DNA from: Streptomyces carminius
GTDB lineage: Bacteria; Actinomycetota; Actinomycetes; Streptomycetales; Streptomycetaceae
Direction: 5' to 3'
NCBI RefSeq assembly: GCF_002794255.1
Contig: NZ_PGGW01000069.1
Span: forward strand, 186,001 to 250,000
DNA length: 64,000 nucleotides
In this document: positions 8,775 through 16,695 of the stretch, piece by piece
Numbering within the stretch: the first letter of the stretch is position 1
Layout: each line of letters starts with the position of its first letter
The notes under the pieces: generated by a model
Told to the model about the DNA's origin: nothing
The model's database searches: none
Seen by the model: only the letters and a program-made list of their open reading frames with translations
Made by a program: the position numbers and the translations under genes

Positions 8775-10600
8775 CGGCCCCGCGGCCGGTTCCGCCGCCG
8801 ACGCCGGAGCGCACCGTCCTGGCCGGGCTGTGCGAGCTGCTCGACACGGTCCCCGGCCGGCGGGCGCTGGTGTGGGTGGACGACGAGGGACGGGACGAAC
8901 GCTCCCTCACGGTCGCCGAGCTGGCCGCCGACACCGAACGCGTCAGGACGCTGCTGGCCGGGCTGGGTCTGCGGCCGGGCGACCGCGCGATCCTGCTGTA
9001 CCTGCCGTCACTCGACTTCGTCGGCGCCTTCCTCGGCTGTCTGGCGGCGGGGGTGATCCCGGTTCCGCTGGCCCCGCCCAACCCGTTCCGGCCGGGGCAC
9101 GACATCACCACGCTCTCCGCCGTCGCCGCCGGCTCCGGGGCCCGCGCACTGCTGACCCACCACGACTACCGGCAGCTGGTCACACCGGGCGGCGACTGGC
9201 CGGACCTGCCGTGGGAGACGACGCACGGCCCGGGCACACCGGTACCCGGCACCGTCGGCGCCGCCGGCGTCCCGTCCCCCCTCCGGTGGCACACCCCCGG
9301 CGACTTCGACGACCCGGCGTTCCTCCAGTACACCTCCGGCTCGACCGGCTCCCCCAAGGGCGTGGTCGTCAGCCACCGCAACATCCACCACGAACTGGCG
9401 TCCATCGCGAGCGACCTGCGGCTGGGGGACGACACGGTCGCCGTCACCTGGGTTCCGCACTTCCACGACCTCGGTCTGATCAGCTTCATCCTCAACACGG
9501 TCGTCGGCCACTCGGCCCGGACGTACATGCTGTCCCCCCTGGCCTTCCTGCAGAGGCCGACGGTCTGGTTCGACGTGGTGTCCCGGGTGCGCGCGACCCA
9601 CACGGCGGCGCCCGACTTCGCGTTCGGCCTCGTCACCCGCAAGTCCACGCCGGAGCAGCGCGCCGCGTGGGACCTCTCCTCCCTGCGGGTCGTCGGGTCC
9701 TCGGCCGAGCCGATCCGGCCCGCCACGGTGGAGCGGTTCCTCGCGGCCTTCGAGCCCGCCGGCTTCGACCCGGCGGCGTTCTACCCGACCTACGGACTCG
9801 CGGAGCACACGCTCAGCCTGACCATGGGCGGCACCGGTCCGCTGCGCGTCGACCGGCGGGAGTTCGAGAAAGGGCGGGCGGTGCCCGCCCCCGGGGACGC
9901 GTCCGCGCCGACGGTCTCCTACTACGGGTGCGGCACCATCAACAAACCCGGGGCGAGCCTGCGCATCGTCGACCCGCACACCCGGCTGCCGTGCGGCCCG
10001 AGCGAGATCGGCGAGATCTGGGTGGACTCGGTGACGAAGGCCCGCGGCTACTGGGGGATGCCCGCCGAGACCGCCGAGACCTTCGAGGCGGCCGTCGCCG
10101 ACGGTGACCCCCGCCGCTATCTCAGGACCGGAGACCTCGGCTTCCTGCACGACGGGGAGCTGTTCGTCACCGGGCGGCTCAAGGACATGATCATCATCCG
10201 CGGCCACAACCACTACCCCCAGGACATCGAGGACAGCGTCCGCGGCTGCCATCCCGCGGTCCGGCCCGGCGGTGTGGCCGCGTTCGCCGTCGACACCGAC
10301 GCGGAGAGCAACGACGCGGGGAGCGCCGGCACCGGGGGCGCCGCCGACCCGGCGGAGCGTCTGGTGGTGTTCGTGGAGACCGCGGCCGAGCCCTCGGCGG
10401 AGACCACCCGGGACATCCTGCGGGCCGTCCGCGCCGCGGTCCGGCGGGACCACGGCGCGGCCTGCGACACCGTGGTGACCGGCCCGCGCGGCCTGGTGCT
10501 CAAGACCACCAGCGGCAAGGTCAGGCGTACCGCCTGCCGGGAGGCGTTCCTCGCCGGGACGGCCGTCGCCTGGCCCGGTGCCGGGGGGGTGGGACCGTGA
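8771..10600 (+). CDS. Fatty-acyl-AMP ligase (FAAL)
   Basis: Adenylates a fatty acid and, in this family, hands it to an acyl carrier protein instead of CoA. The 609 residues include the phosphate loop YTSGSTGSPKGVV at about 187-199, YPTYGLAEHTL, TGDLGFLHDGELFVTGR, RLKDMIIIRGHNHYPQDIE and the C-terminal catalytic Lys in TTSGKVRR (about residue 583). LPSLDFVGAFLGCLAAGVIPVPLAPPNP is the N-terminal region seen in FAALs rather than in acyl-CoA ligases. It overlaps the preceding thioesterase and the following ACP-bearing protein by GTGA on both sides, so the ACP domain of the next protein is the evident acceptor. Confidence 0.9.
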   Translation: MTAPRPVPPPTPERTVLAGLCELLDTVPGRRALVWVDDEGRDERSLTVAELAADTERVRTLLAGLGLRPGDRAILLYLPSLDFVGAFLGCLAAGVIPVPLAPPNPFRPGHDITTLSAVAAGSGARALLTHHDYRQLVTPGGDWPDLPWETTHGPGTPVPGTVGAAGVPSPLRWHTPGDFDDPAFLQYTSGSTGSPKGVVVSHRNIHHELASIASDLRLGDDTVAVTWVPHFHDLGLISFILNTVVGHSARTYMLSPLAFLQRPTVWFDVVSRVRATHTAAPDFAFGLVTRKSTPEQRAAWDLSSLRVVGSSAEPIRPATVERFLAAFEPAGFDPAAFYPTYGLAEHTLSLTMGGTGPLRVDRREFEKGRAVPAPGDASAPTVSYYGCGTINKPGASLRIVDPHTRLPCGPSEIGEIWVDSVTKARGYWGMPAETAETFEAAVADGDPRRYLRTGDLGFLHDGELFVTGRLKDMIIIRGHNHYPQDIEDSVRGCHPAVRPGGVAAFAVDTDAESNDAGSAGTGGAADPAERLVVFVETAAEPSAETTRDILRAVRAAVRRDHGAACDTVVTGPRGLVLKTTSGKVRRTACREAFLAGTAVAWPGAGGVGP

Positions 10601-13317
10601 GCGCGCTGCCCGAGGTTCCCGGCCTGGTCCTCGCGACCGGGCCGGACGACCCGCGCCTGCACGACACCGACGCCGACTTCCGGCGGCTGCTGGACGACTT
10701 CGCCGAGGTCGCCCGGGCGTCCCGGGCGACCCGGCGGCGCTTCTTCCACGCCCATGCCGCGGTCCTCGGCGGGGAACTGGAGTGCGTGGCGGCCGACGGC
10801 CCGCCGGTGCACCCCTTTCTCGCCGCCGGGCGGCGTCACCCGGTGATCGTCCGCTACAGCAACGGCGAGACCCCCGACGACGCGGCCCCCGCGACCCGCG
10901 GACTGTCGCTGCTGGTTCCCGGTTCGGGCGGGGAGGGCGGCCCCGCGCCGTTCAATCTGACGCTCAACACCGGGGAGTGCCTCTTCGCGCCCGACGCCTG
11001 GGTCTTCACCCGGTTCCTGCTGGGGACGGACGCCCAGCGGGCGGCCCTGGTCCGCGAGGCGCCCGAGCGGGGTGAGACGCTGTGGCGGCAGGTCCGCGAC
11101 CCGCTCCCGTACGACCGCTACGTCTACCACTCCCAGGCACCCCGGCTGCACATCGGCGCCGACGGGCGGCCGGGCCTGGTGCGCTACCGCGCCGTGCCGG
11201 CCGGGCCCGCGGCGGACACCTCTCCGGACGCCCCTCCGGACGCCGTCGCGGAGAGCGGTCTGTTCACCCCGCCCGCGGGCAGCCTCCACCCCCCGCTGCC
11301 GCCGCGGTACCTGCCGCGGCCGGCGGGGGAGGACAGGCCGGCGACCTTCCTGCGCGACGACATCCGCGCCCGGGCGGCGGGACCGGGCATCCATGTGCTG
11401 CTCCAGATGCAGCTCCACCCGCTCGGCGCCGACCCCGCCGCCAACCGCGCGGCCCTGGACCCGTCCCGTCCCTGGTCGGTGGAGCGCCACCCCTACCGGA
11501 CGGTGGCCAGGCTGCGGCTCGACACGGTGGAGGAGGAGGCGGCGGCCGAGGGGCTGCTGTTCGACCCGGCCGCGGCGCCCGAGGGGCTGGGCATCGCCCT
11601 GGCCCGGTCCCCGTTCGAGCCCGCCTCCGTCAACCACCTGCGCACGCTGGTCTACCGCTCGGTACGGGCGGCCAGGACCGGACGTCCCGCCCCTGCCCCC
11701 GCTTCCGTTCCCGCCCCTGTCCCCGGAACCGTCTCCGGCGGACCGCGCCGCAGCGTGTGCGTCATCGGCGCCGGGGCGAGCGGGCTGACGGCCGCTCACG
11801 AACTGGAGCGCCGCGGACACCGGGTCGTGGTGCTCGACAGCGCCCCCGAGGTCGCGGGGAAGGCGGCCTCGTTGGAGATCGACGGCCGCCCCTATGACCT
11901 CGGTGCGCACATCTGCACCCCCCGCTACACCGAACTGGCGGCGCTGGCCGAGGAGTTCGGGGTGGGCACCGAGGACGTCACCCCTGTCCTGGAGCAGGGT
12001 CCCGGCGGTCCGGTGCGCAGTCCGGCCGGCACCGCCTTCTTCGCCCCCGGGACGTACCGGCGCTACCTGCGCCTGCGCGCCGAGGCATTCCCGCACATCG
12101 GCGCCCCCGGCCTCGCCCACAGCGCCGCCGCCCTGGCCCGGCCGGCGGCCGAGTGGCTGCGCGAGAACGGCCTGACCGCCATGGCCGAGTCCTTCGCACC
12201 CGGATACACCGCCTCGGGCTACGGCTTCCTCCACGGCGACCTGCCCGCGCTGTACTTCGTCAAGTACGCCGAACTCACCGGGCTGCTGGACCTCGGCTCC
12301 GGCTCCGGAGCCGACGGCCGCACCGGGAGCTTCACCGTCGCGGGAGGATTCGGCCGGCTGTGGAGACGCGTCGCGGCGGGGCTCGCCGACGTGCGCACCG
12401 GAGTGCGGGTCGAGGCGATCGAGCGGAGCCGGGACGGTGTCACCGTGCGTACCGGCACGGGCGAGGTGCGCACGGACGCGCTGCTGCTCACCGTCCCCCT
12501 TGGCCGGCTCGCCGGCGTACTGGACCTCACCGGAGCGGAGCGGGACATCGCCGCGCGCGTCCGTACCGTCGACTACCGGACCGTGGTGTGCCGGGTGTCC
12601 GGGCTGCCCGGAAACGGCTTCCACCTGCTGCCCGGCCCGTACGACACCGCGCCGCCGGGCCGCGGCGGCCTGGTCGCCCACCACCACCGCCACCCGGGCT
12701 CGGACGTCCTCACCTGCTACTGCTACGGCACCTCCGGCATGGGCGAGACGGAGCTGTACGAGGCGCTGCGCGAGGACGTGGCACGGCTCGGCGGCCGGCT
12801 GACGGAGATCCTGCACACCGTCGCCTGGCCCTTCATGCCGCACTTCGGCAGCGCAGACCTCGCGGACGGGGTCCTGGAGCGGATAGAGGCCATGCAGGGC
12901 GAGAACCGCACGTACCACGCGGGGAGCCTGCCGGCCTTCGAGCTGATCGAGACCAACGTCGCCTACGCCCGCGACCTCGTCCGGCGCCGTATCGCCCCGC
13001 TCCACGGCCCACCGCACGACGTCCCCGCCCCGCCGGGAACCGCGGCCCTCCGGGAAGCGCCGGACGGCCGCCGGGCCGGGCTCGACCCGGCGGAGATACG
13101 GGCCTGGTTGGTCGCGAGCACCGCGGCGGTGCTCGGCGTCGCGGCGGACGAGGTCGACCCCGACCGCGACCTGGACGAGTACGGTCTGGACTCCCTGGCG
13201 GCGGCGGAGATACAGGCCGACCTCTCGGACCGGCTCGGCTACCGGGTGGCGCCGACCCTCTTCCACGAGTTCCCGACCCTGGGAGCGGTCGCCGACCAGC
13301 TGGCCCGCGGCCGGTGA
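10597..13317 (+). CDS. Catalase-like heme domain + flavin oxidoreductase (fatty-acid isomerase-like) + acyl carrier protein fusion
   Basis: A 906-residue three-part protein. (1) Residues about 30-360 follow the small catalase-related fold: distal His51 in FFHAHA, VIVRYSNG with RGLSL, distal Asn124 in LTLNTGE, YHSQAPRLHIG, and a C-terminal R-x-x-x-Y (Arg349, Tyr353) in the place of the heme ligand. (2) Residues about 386-820 form a Rossmann FAD domain (VCVIGAGASGLTAAHELE, GxGxxG at 391-396). Stretches such as ASGYGFLHGDLPALYFVKY and RIEAMQGENRTYHAGSLPAF recall, from memory, the polyunsaturated fatty acid isomerase of Cutibacterium acnes. (3) Residues about 830-906 are an ACP with GLDSL, Ser866 being the phosphopantetheine site. 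The preceding FAAL probably loads the ACP. Inferred role: oxidation and/or double-bond rearrangement of an ACP-bound fatty acid. Substrate and product are unknown. Confidence 0.82.
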   Translation: MSALPEVPGLVLATGPDDPRLHDTDADFRRLLDDFAEVARASRATRRRFFHAHAAVLGGELECVAADGPPVHPFLAAGRRHPVIVRYSNGETPDDAAPATRGLSLLVPGSGGEGGPAPFNLTLNTGECLFAPDAWVFTRFLLGTDAQRAALVREAPERGETLWRQVRDPLPYDRYVYHSQAPRLHIGADGRPGLVRYRAVPAGPAADTSPDAPPDAVAESGLFTPPAGSLHPPLPPRYLPRPAGEDRPATFLRDDIRARAAGPGIHVLLQMQLHPLGADPAANRAALDPSRPWSVERHPYRTVARLRLDTVEEEAAAEGLLFDPAAAPEGLGIALARSPFEPASVNHLRTLVYRSVRAARTGRPAPAPASVPAPVPGTVSGGPRRSVCVIGAGASGLTAAHELERRGHRVVVLDSAPEVAGKAASLEIDGRPYDLGAHICTPRYTELAALAEEFGVGTEDVTPVLEQGPGGPVRSPAGTAFFAPGTYRRYLRLRAEAFPHIGAPGLAHSAAALARPAAEWLRENGLTAMAESFAPGYTASGYGFLHGDLPALYFVKYAELTGLLDLGSGSGADGRTGSFTVAGGFGRLWRRVAAGLADVRTGVRVEAIERSRDGVTVRTGTGEVRTDALLLTVPLGRLAGVLDLTGAERDIAARVRTVDYRTVVCRVSGLPGNGFHLLPGPYDTAPPGRGGLVAHHHRHPGSDVLTCYCYGTSGMGETELYEALREDVARLGGRLTEILHTVAWPFMPHFGSADLADGVLERIEAMQGENRTYHAGSLPAFELIETNVAYARDLVRRRIAPLHGPPHDVPAPPGTAALREAPDGRRAGLDPAEIRAWLVASTAAVLGVAADEVDPDRDLDEYGLDSLAAAEIQADLSDRLGYRVAPTLFHEFPTLGAVADQLARGR

Positions 13318-13368
13318 CTCCGGGCCGGTGCGGACCGCCGCGGTCCGCACCGGCCGGGGAGGCCGATG

Positions 13369-13458
13369 CCCGTGCAGTTCCCGGAGCAGCGCCGGCCACC
13401 GCCCCGGCGGCACCGGCCCGGGCCGACCCCGCCGTCCGGCACGCGGCCCGGACCGCCC
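13369..13458 (-). pseudogene. Frameshifted relic, direct repeat of 14357-14460
   Basis: Two blocks of about 45 and 30 bases match 14357-14460 almost base for base in the same direction. The copy here is 14 bases shorter between the blocks, which breaks the minus-strand frame (AVRAACRTAGS ... then PVPPGRWPALLRE in another frame). The pair flanks the second thioesterase, suggesting a local duplication that carried this sequence along. Confidence 0.5.
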
Positions 13459-13741
13459 CGGGCTGCCCTCCCCGCCGTCCGCGGGGGAAGGCGCCGCAGG
13501 ATGATCGGGCGGGGGAGGAGGAGTCGCCGGGGCAGCTTTCCGGCCCTCCGGATTTCTTCCGGGCCCGTGTACGGGAAGAGGACGCCGGGCCCGGTGCCGG
13601 CGGGGAACCGTGCTCCCGACCGGCGTACCGGGTCCGGGCGGCGCGGACCCGGTGCCGGGGCCCGCCGGACGGCAGTTGGGCGTGCGGCTGCGCGGAACGG
13701 TGCGGCCGGCGGGACCGCCCGGACGTCCGCATGGTCCGTTC

Positions 13742-13767
13742 CGGGGGAGATGCGTATCGTTCCCCCG
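13742..13767 (+). promoter_or_regulatory. Inverted repeat before second thioesterase
   Basis: CGGGGGA (13742-13748) and TCCCCCG (13761-13767) form 7-base arms around a 12-base spacer, 33 bases before the ATG. It may be an operator or a 5' leader hairpin. Confidence 0.3.
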
Positions 13768-13800
13768 CCGAATCGTTGAAGGGAAAAGGAACCCCCCACC

Positions 13801-14307
13801 ATGTCCGAGTCCCCAGCCGAGTCCCCAGCCGAGTCCCCAGCCGAGTCCTCCGCCGAGTCCCCTGCCGACGTCCCCGAGGCGCTCCGGTTCGAAGCCACCG
13901 AGCTGGTGGACATCCACTTCGAGGACCTCGACGCCAACGGTGTGCTGCACAACTCCCGCTACCTCACGCTGTTCGAGCACGCCCTCGGGGCGTACTGGTA
14001 CCCCCGGGGCTGGCACCACGACCCCAAGCGCTCTGACATGCCCGACACCCTCCAGGTCGTGCGCGCCGTGGCGATCACCTACCACTGGCCCGTCATGGAG
14101 GTGGGCAAGGTGGCCGTGCGCTTCTGGCTCGACCGGATGGGCCGCACCAGTTACACCTACGGCTTCGAGGTGCGCTCCGCCGACGGCTCCGTGCTCCACG
14201 CCGACGGCACCCGCACACAGGTCAACCTGGACCCGGCCACCTTCGCCCCCAAACCGTTCAACGAGCGGTCGCTGGCCGCGTTCTCCCGCCTGGTGCGCGA
14301 CGCCTGA
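13801..14307 (+). CDS. Hot-dog acyl thioesterase (4HBT type), copy 2
   Basis: A 168-residue paralogue of the protein at 8292, with the same core (FEDLDANGVLHNSRYLTLFEHA, DRMGRTSYTYGFEV, QVNLDPATFAPKPFNERS). The N-terminus is a Ser-Pro-Ala-Glu tandem repeat encoded by 12-base units at 13808-13867. It has its own leader with AAGGGAAAAGG before the ATG, so it need not be transcribed with the FAAL operon. Retention of two diverged copies around one FAAL/ACP system suggests different acyl substrates or that one edits and the other releases. Confidence 0.85.
   Translation: MSESPAESPAESPAESSAESPADVPEALRFEATELVDIHFEDLDANGVLHNSRYLTLFEHALGAYWYPRGWHHDPKRSDMPDTLQVVRAVAITYHWPVMEVGKVAVRFWLDRMGRTSYTYGFEVRSADGSVLHADGTRTQVNLDPATFAPKPFNERSLAAFSRLVRDA
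13808..13867 (+). repeat. Five 12-base tandem units inside a coding region
   Basis: The unit GAGTCCCCAGCC occurs three times identically, then twice as variants (GAGTCCTCCGCC, GAGTCCCCTGCC). It encodes a flexible E-S-P/S-A tail at the thioesterase N-terminus. Unit number is likely to vary between strains by slippage without breaking the frame. Confidence 0.75.
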
Positions 14308-14353
14308 CGCGCCCTCCTGCCACGGGCCCGGTGCCCGCCCGGGGGCGGTGCCG

Positions 14354-14548
14354 CTACCCGTGCGGTTCCCGGAACAGCACGGGCCACCGCCCCGGCGGCA
14401 CCGGCCCGACGGGCACGGCCCGCTCCGACCCCGCCGTCCGGCACGCGGCCCGTACCGCCCGCCCGCCGTACCGCAGCGTCAGGGTGGCCGCCGGCGAGCC
14501 ACCGGTCCCGGTGAAGCCGTACACGACGAACTCCCGTCGGCCGGACAA
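14354..14548 (-). CDS. Small unknown protein or gene remnant downstream of the phosphatase gene
   Basis: A 64-residue minus-strand frame from a TTG 5 bases past the phosphatase stop. Part reads REFVVYGFTGTGGSPAATL and ends PPGRWPVLFREPHG. The regular alternation looks like a beta-sandwich fragment. A frameshifted near-copy at 13369-13458 keeps the same reading, which supports past coding. There is no ribosome site at suitable distance, so it may be the tail of a lost larger gene. Function unknown. Confidence 0.3.
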   Translation of the reverse strand: MSGRREFVVYGFTGTGGSPAATLTLRYGGRAVRAACRTAGSERAVPVGPVPPGRWPVLFREPHG

Positions 14549-14553
14549 GCGGA

Positions 14554-15351
14554 TTACGCGGGCGTCAGCCCCGCCGCCTCCACCAGGTAGGCCGTCATGG
14601 GCTCGTAGTAGCGCGGGTTGACCACATGGTCGTCCAGCGGGACGGCCACCGTGAGGGTGCCCTCCGCCTCCCCGAGGAAGAGCGCCGGGTCGTTGCAGTC
14701 CGCGAAGCCGACGGTGGTGATGCCGCGCTGGGCCGCGCACCCCGCCCAGCCGTGGTCGGCGAAGACCAGGTCGGGCAGCGGCTCGCCCTCCCGCTCCAGC
14801 GCGTCCAGGATCGCCGTCATCGGCTCGGGGGAGTGGGTGTGCCACAGCGACGCCCCGCGCTCGTGCATCGCGATGTCCGCGAGCTGCACCACCACGCCCT
14901 GGTCGGCGATCAGCCCCAGCGGCACCCGCACGATCTCGCACCCGGCCAGCCGCAGCGCGTTCGCCACCCGGCTGTGCAGGTCGATCAGCGCGCCCGGGTG
15001 GCCGGTGGCGAACAGCACCCGGTGCCCGGCCTCCGCCGACTTGCGGAGCTGGGCCGCGGCCCGGTCCAGGGCGGCGAGCGTCAGCTCCGGGTCGATGGTG
15101 TCCTGGCCCTCGCGGTGCCGGGGGTCGTCGATGACGCCGCAGCGCTCGGCCATCACCGCCAGTACGTCCTGCTCGTCGCTCCACCGCTCGCCCAGCTCCA
15201 GGCCCAGCCAGAAGTGCCGGTCGCCGTTGGCGAGCCTGCGGTAGTGGTCCAGGTTGTTCTCGCGCGGGGTGGCGACGTCGCCCGCGATACGGGTACGGAC
15301 GAGATGGTCGATCAGCTCGGCGCGGGTGGGGACGGGGGAGGTTATCGGCAT
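14554..15351 (-). CDS. Putative phosphatase (conserved Streptomyces protein)
   Basis: A 265-residue soluble protein beginning MPITSPVPTRAELIDHLVR. Recognisable stretches are RENNLDHYRRLANGDRHFWLGLELG, VLFATGHPGALIDLHSRVANAL, SLWHTHSPEPMTAILDAL, VFADHGWAGCAAQRG and DCNDPALF. From memory, relatives are annotated simply as phosphatase; the conserved His/Asp residues in THSPEP and DHGWAG are compatible with metal binding but the reaction is not established. It is divergent from agmatinase (gap of 150 bases). Confidence 0.7.
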   Translation of the reverse strand: MPITSPVPTRAELIDHLVRTRIAGDVATPRENNLDHYRRLANGDRHFWLGLELGERWSDEQDVLAVMAERCGVIDDPRHREGQDTIDPELTLAALDRAAAQLRKSAEAGHRVLFATGHPGALIDLHSRVANALRLAGCEIVRVPLGLIADQGVVVQLADIAMHERGASLWHTHSPEPMTAILDALEREGEPLPDLVFADHGWAGCAAQRGITTVGFADCNDPALFLGEAEGTLTVAVPLDDHVVNPRYYEPMTAYLVEAAGLTPA

Positions 15352-15501
15352 GGGGGCATTCTCCCCCGGGCCGCCCGTGGGGGCGATCGGCTTCGGTCGC
15401 GGCGCCCCGCCGGCTTTCTGTACGAATCGTCCAAAGCGGCGCCGGGGACTGTGGCATCCGGACAGGTGCCCGCCGGTCGGCCGCTTCCTAGGCTCGGCCG
15501 C

Positions 15502-16539
15502 ATGAGCAACCCCCCCAACACCGGCACGAACACCGATACCGGCACCGGTACCGGCGCCGATGAGCGGCAGCCCCGCGGCCCCGTCGACTCCTCCCGCGTA
15601 CCGCGCTTCGCGGGCCCGGCCACCTTCGCCCGGCTGCCCCGGCTGGACGAGGTGGGCGGCCGCGCCGACGTCGCCGTCGTCGGCGTGCCCTTCGACTCCG
15701 GCGTCTCCTACCGGCCCGGCGCCCGCTTCGGCGGCAACGCGATCCGGGAGGCCTCCCGCCTGCTGCGCCCGTACAACCCGGCCCAGGACGCCTCGCCCTT
15801 CGCCCTCGCCCAGGTGGCCGACGCGGGCGACATCGCGGCGAACCCGTTCGACATCCACGAGGCCGTGGAGAGCGTCGAGGCGGCGGCCGGGGAACTGCTG
15901 GACGGCGGCGCGCGGCTGATGACGCTGGGCGGCGACCACACCATCGCCCTGCCCCTGCTGCGCGCGGTCGCCCGGAGGCACGGTCCGGTGGCGCTGGTCC
16001 ACTTCGACGCGCACCTGGACACCTGGGACACCTACTTCGGCGCCGAGTACACCCACGGCACACCCTTCCGGCGCGCGGTGGAGGAGGGGATCCTCGACAC
16101 CGAGGCGCTGTGCCACGTGGGCACGCGCGGTCCGCTGTACGGCAGGCGGGACCTGGCCGAGGACGCGCGGCTGGGCTTCGGCATCGTCACCGCCGCCGAC
16201 GTGCTGCGGCGCGGTGTGGACGAGGTGGCCGACCAGTTGCGGCAGCGCGTCGGCGACCGCCCGGTGTACGTCTCGGTGGACATCGACGTCCTGGACCCGG
16301 CCCACGCCCCCGGCACCGGCACCCCGGAGGCGGGCGGCCTCACCTCGCGTGAGCTGCTGGAGATCCTGCGCGGGCTGGCCGGCTGCCGGCTGGTCTCCGC
16401 CGACCTGGTGGAGGTGGCCCCGGCGTACGACCACGCCGAGATCACCTCGGTGGCCGCCTCCCACACCGCCTACGAGCTGACGACGCTCCTGGCCCGGCGG
16501 ATCGCGGCGGAACGGGAGAACGGACCGGAGCAGGGCTGA
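15502..16539 (+). CDS. speB: Agmatinase (ureohydrolase)
   Basis: Mn-dependent hydrolysis of agmatine to putrescine and urea. The 345 residues show all ureohydrolase signatures: VGVPFDSGVSYRPGARFG, LGGDHT, HFDAHLDTWDTYF and SVDIDVLDPAHAPGTGTPE, with the His and Asp residues that bind the two Mn ions. GVSYRPGARFGP-like and HGTPFRRAVEEG regions favour agmatinase over arginase. The first 35 or so residues are a Thr/Gly-rich variable tail (NTGTNTDTGTGTGADE). Guanidinobutyrase or guanidinopropionase activity is an alternative for actinobacterial members. Confidence 0.88.
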   Translation: MSNPPNTGTNTDTGTGTGADERQPRGPVDSSRVPRFAGPATFARLPRLDEVGGRADVAVVGVPFDSGVSYRPGARFGGNAIREASRLLRPYNPAQDASPFALAQVADAGDIAANPFDIHEAVESVEAAAGELLDGGARLMTLGGDHTIALPLLRAVARRHGPVALVHFDAHLDTWDTYFGAEYTHGTPFRRAVEEGILDTEALCHVGTRGPLYGRRDLAEDARLGFGIVTAADVLRRGVDEVADQLRQRVGDRPVYVSVDIDVLDPAHAPGTGTPEAGGLTSRELLEILRGLAGCRLVSADLVEVAPAYDHAEITSVAASHTAYELTTLLARRIAAERENGPEQG

Positions 16540-16541
16540 CG

Positions 16542-16560
16542 GCCCGCGGCCGCGGCGGGC
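16542..16560 (+). terminator. Weak hairpin after agmatinase gene
   Basis: GCCCGC (16542-16547) and GCGGGC (16555-16560) around a GC-rich loop, directly after the stop codon. Confidence 0.25.
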
Positions 16561-16695
16561 GGCGGGACGCCGCGCACCCCCGGCCCGACCTGCCCCGCCC
16601 CGCGCCCGGCGCCGGAAAACCGGAACGTGGCGGCCGGGCGCGCGCACTACACTGACGGCCAGACCGACACCCACGACTCAGGGAGACACGGGACC

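Larger units (their letters stand above)
13318..13800. other. 483-base gap with relic sequence and promoter elements
   Basis: Contains a decayed copy of the short minus-strand frame found at 14354 (13369-13458), the core palindrome CGGACGTCCG (13720-13729), an inverted repeat (13742-13767) and a purine-rich leader (AAGGGAAAAGG) before the second thioesterase. No intact gene is seen. Confidence 0.55.

Noticed and set aside
10213..14199. Very long minus-strand open frame opposite the FAAL/fusion genes (also 57244-62511 and 23971-28353 minus)
   Set aside because: High-GC genes with G/C in third position leave the antisense frames open. These frames have no family motifs, while the plus strand has complete enzyme signatures.
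16561..16695. T-box or other tRNA-sensing leader before tyrS
   Set aside because: The gap is too short and no specifier loop, T-box sequence or competing hairpins are visible.
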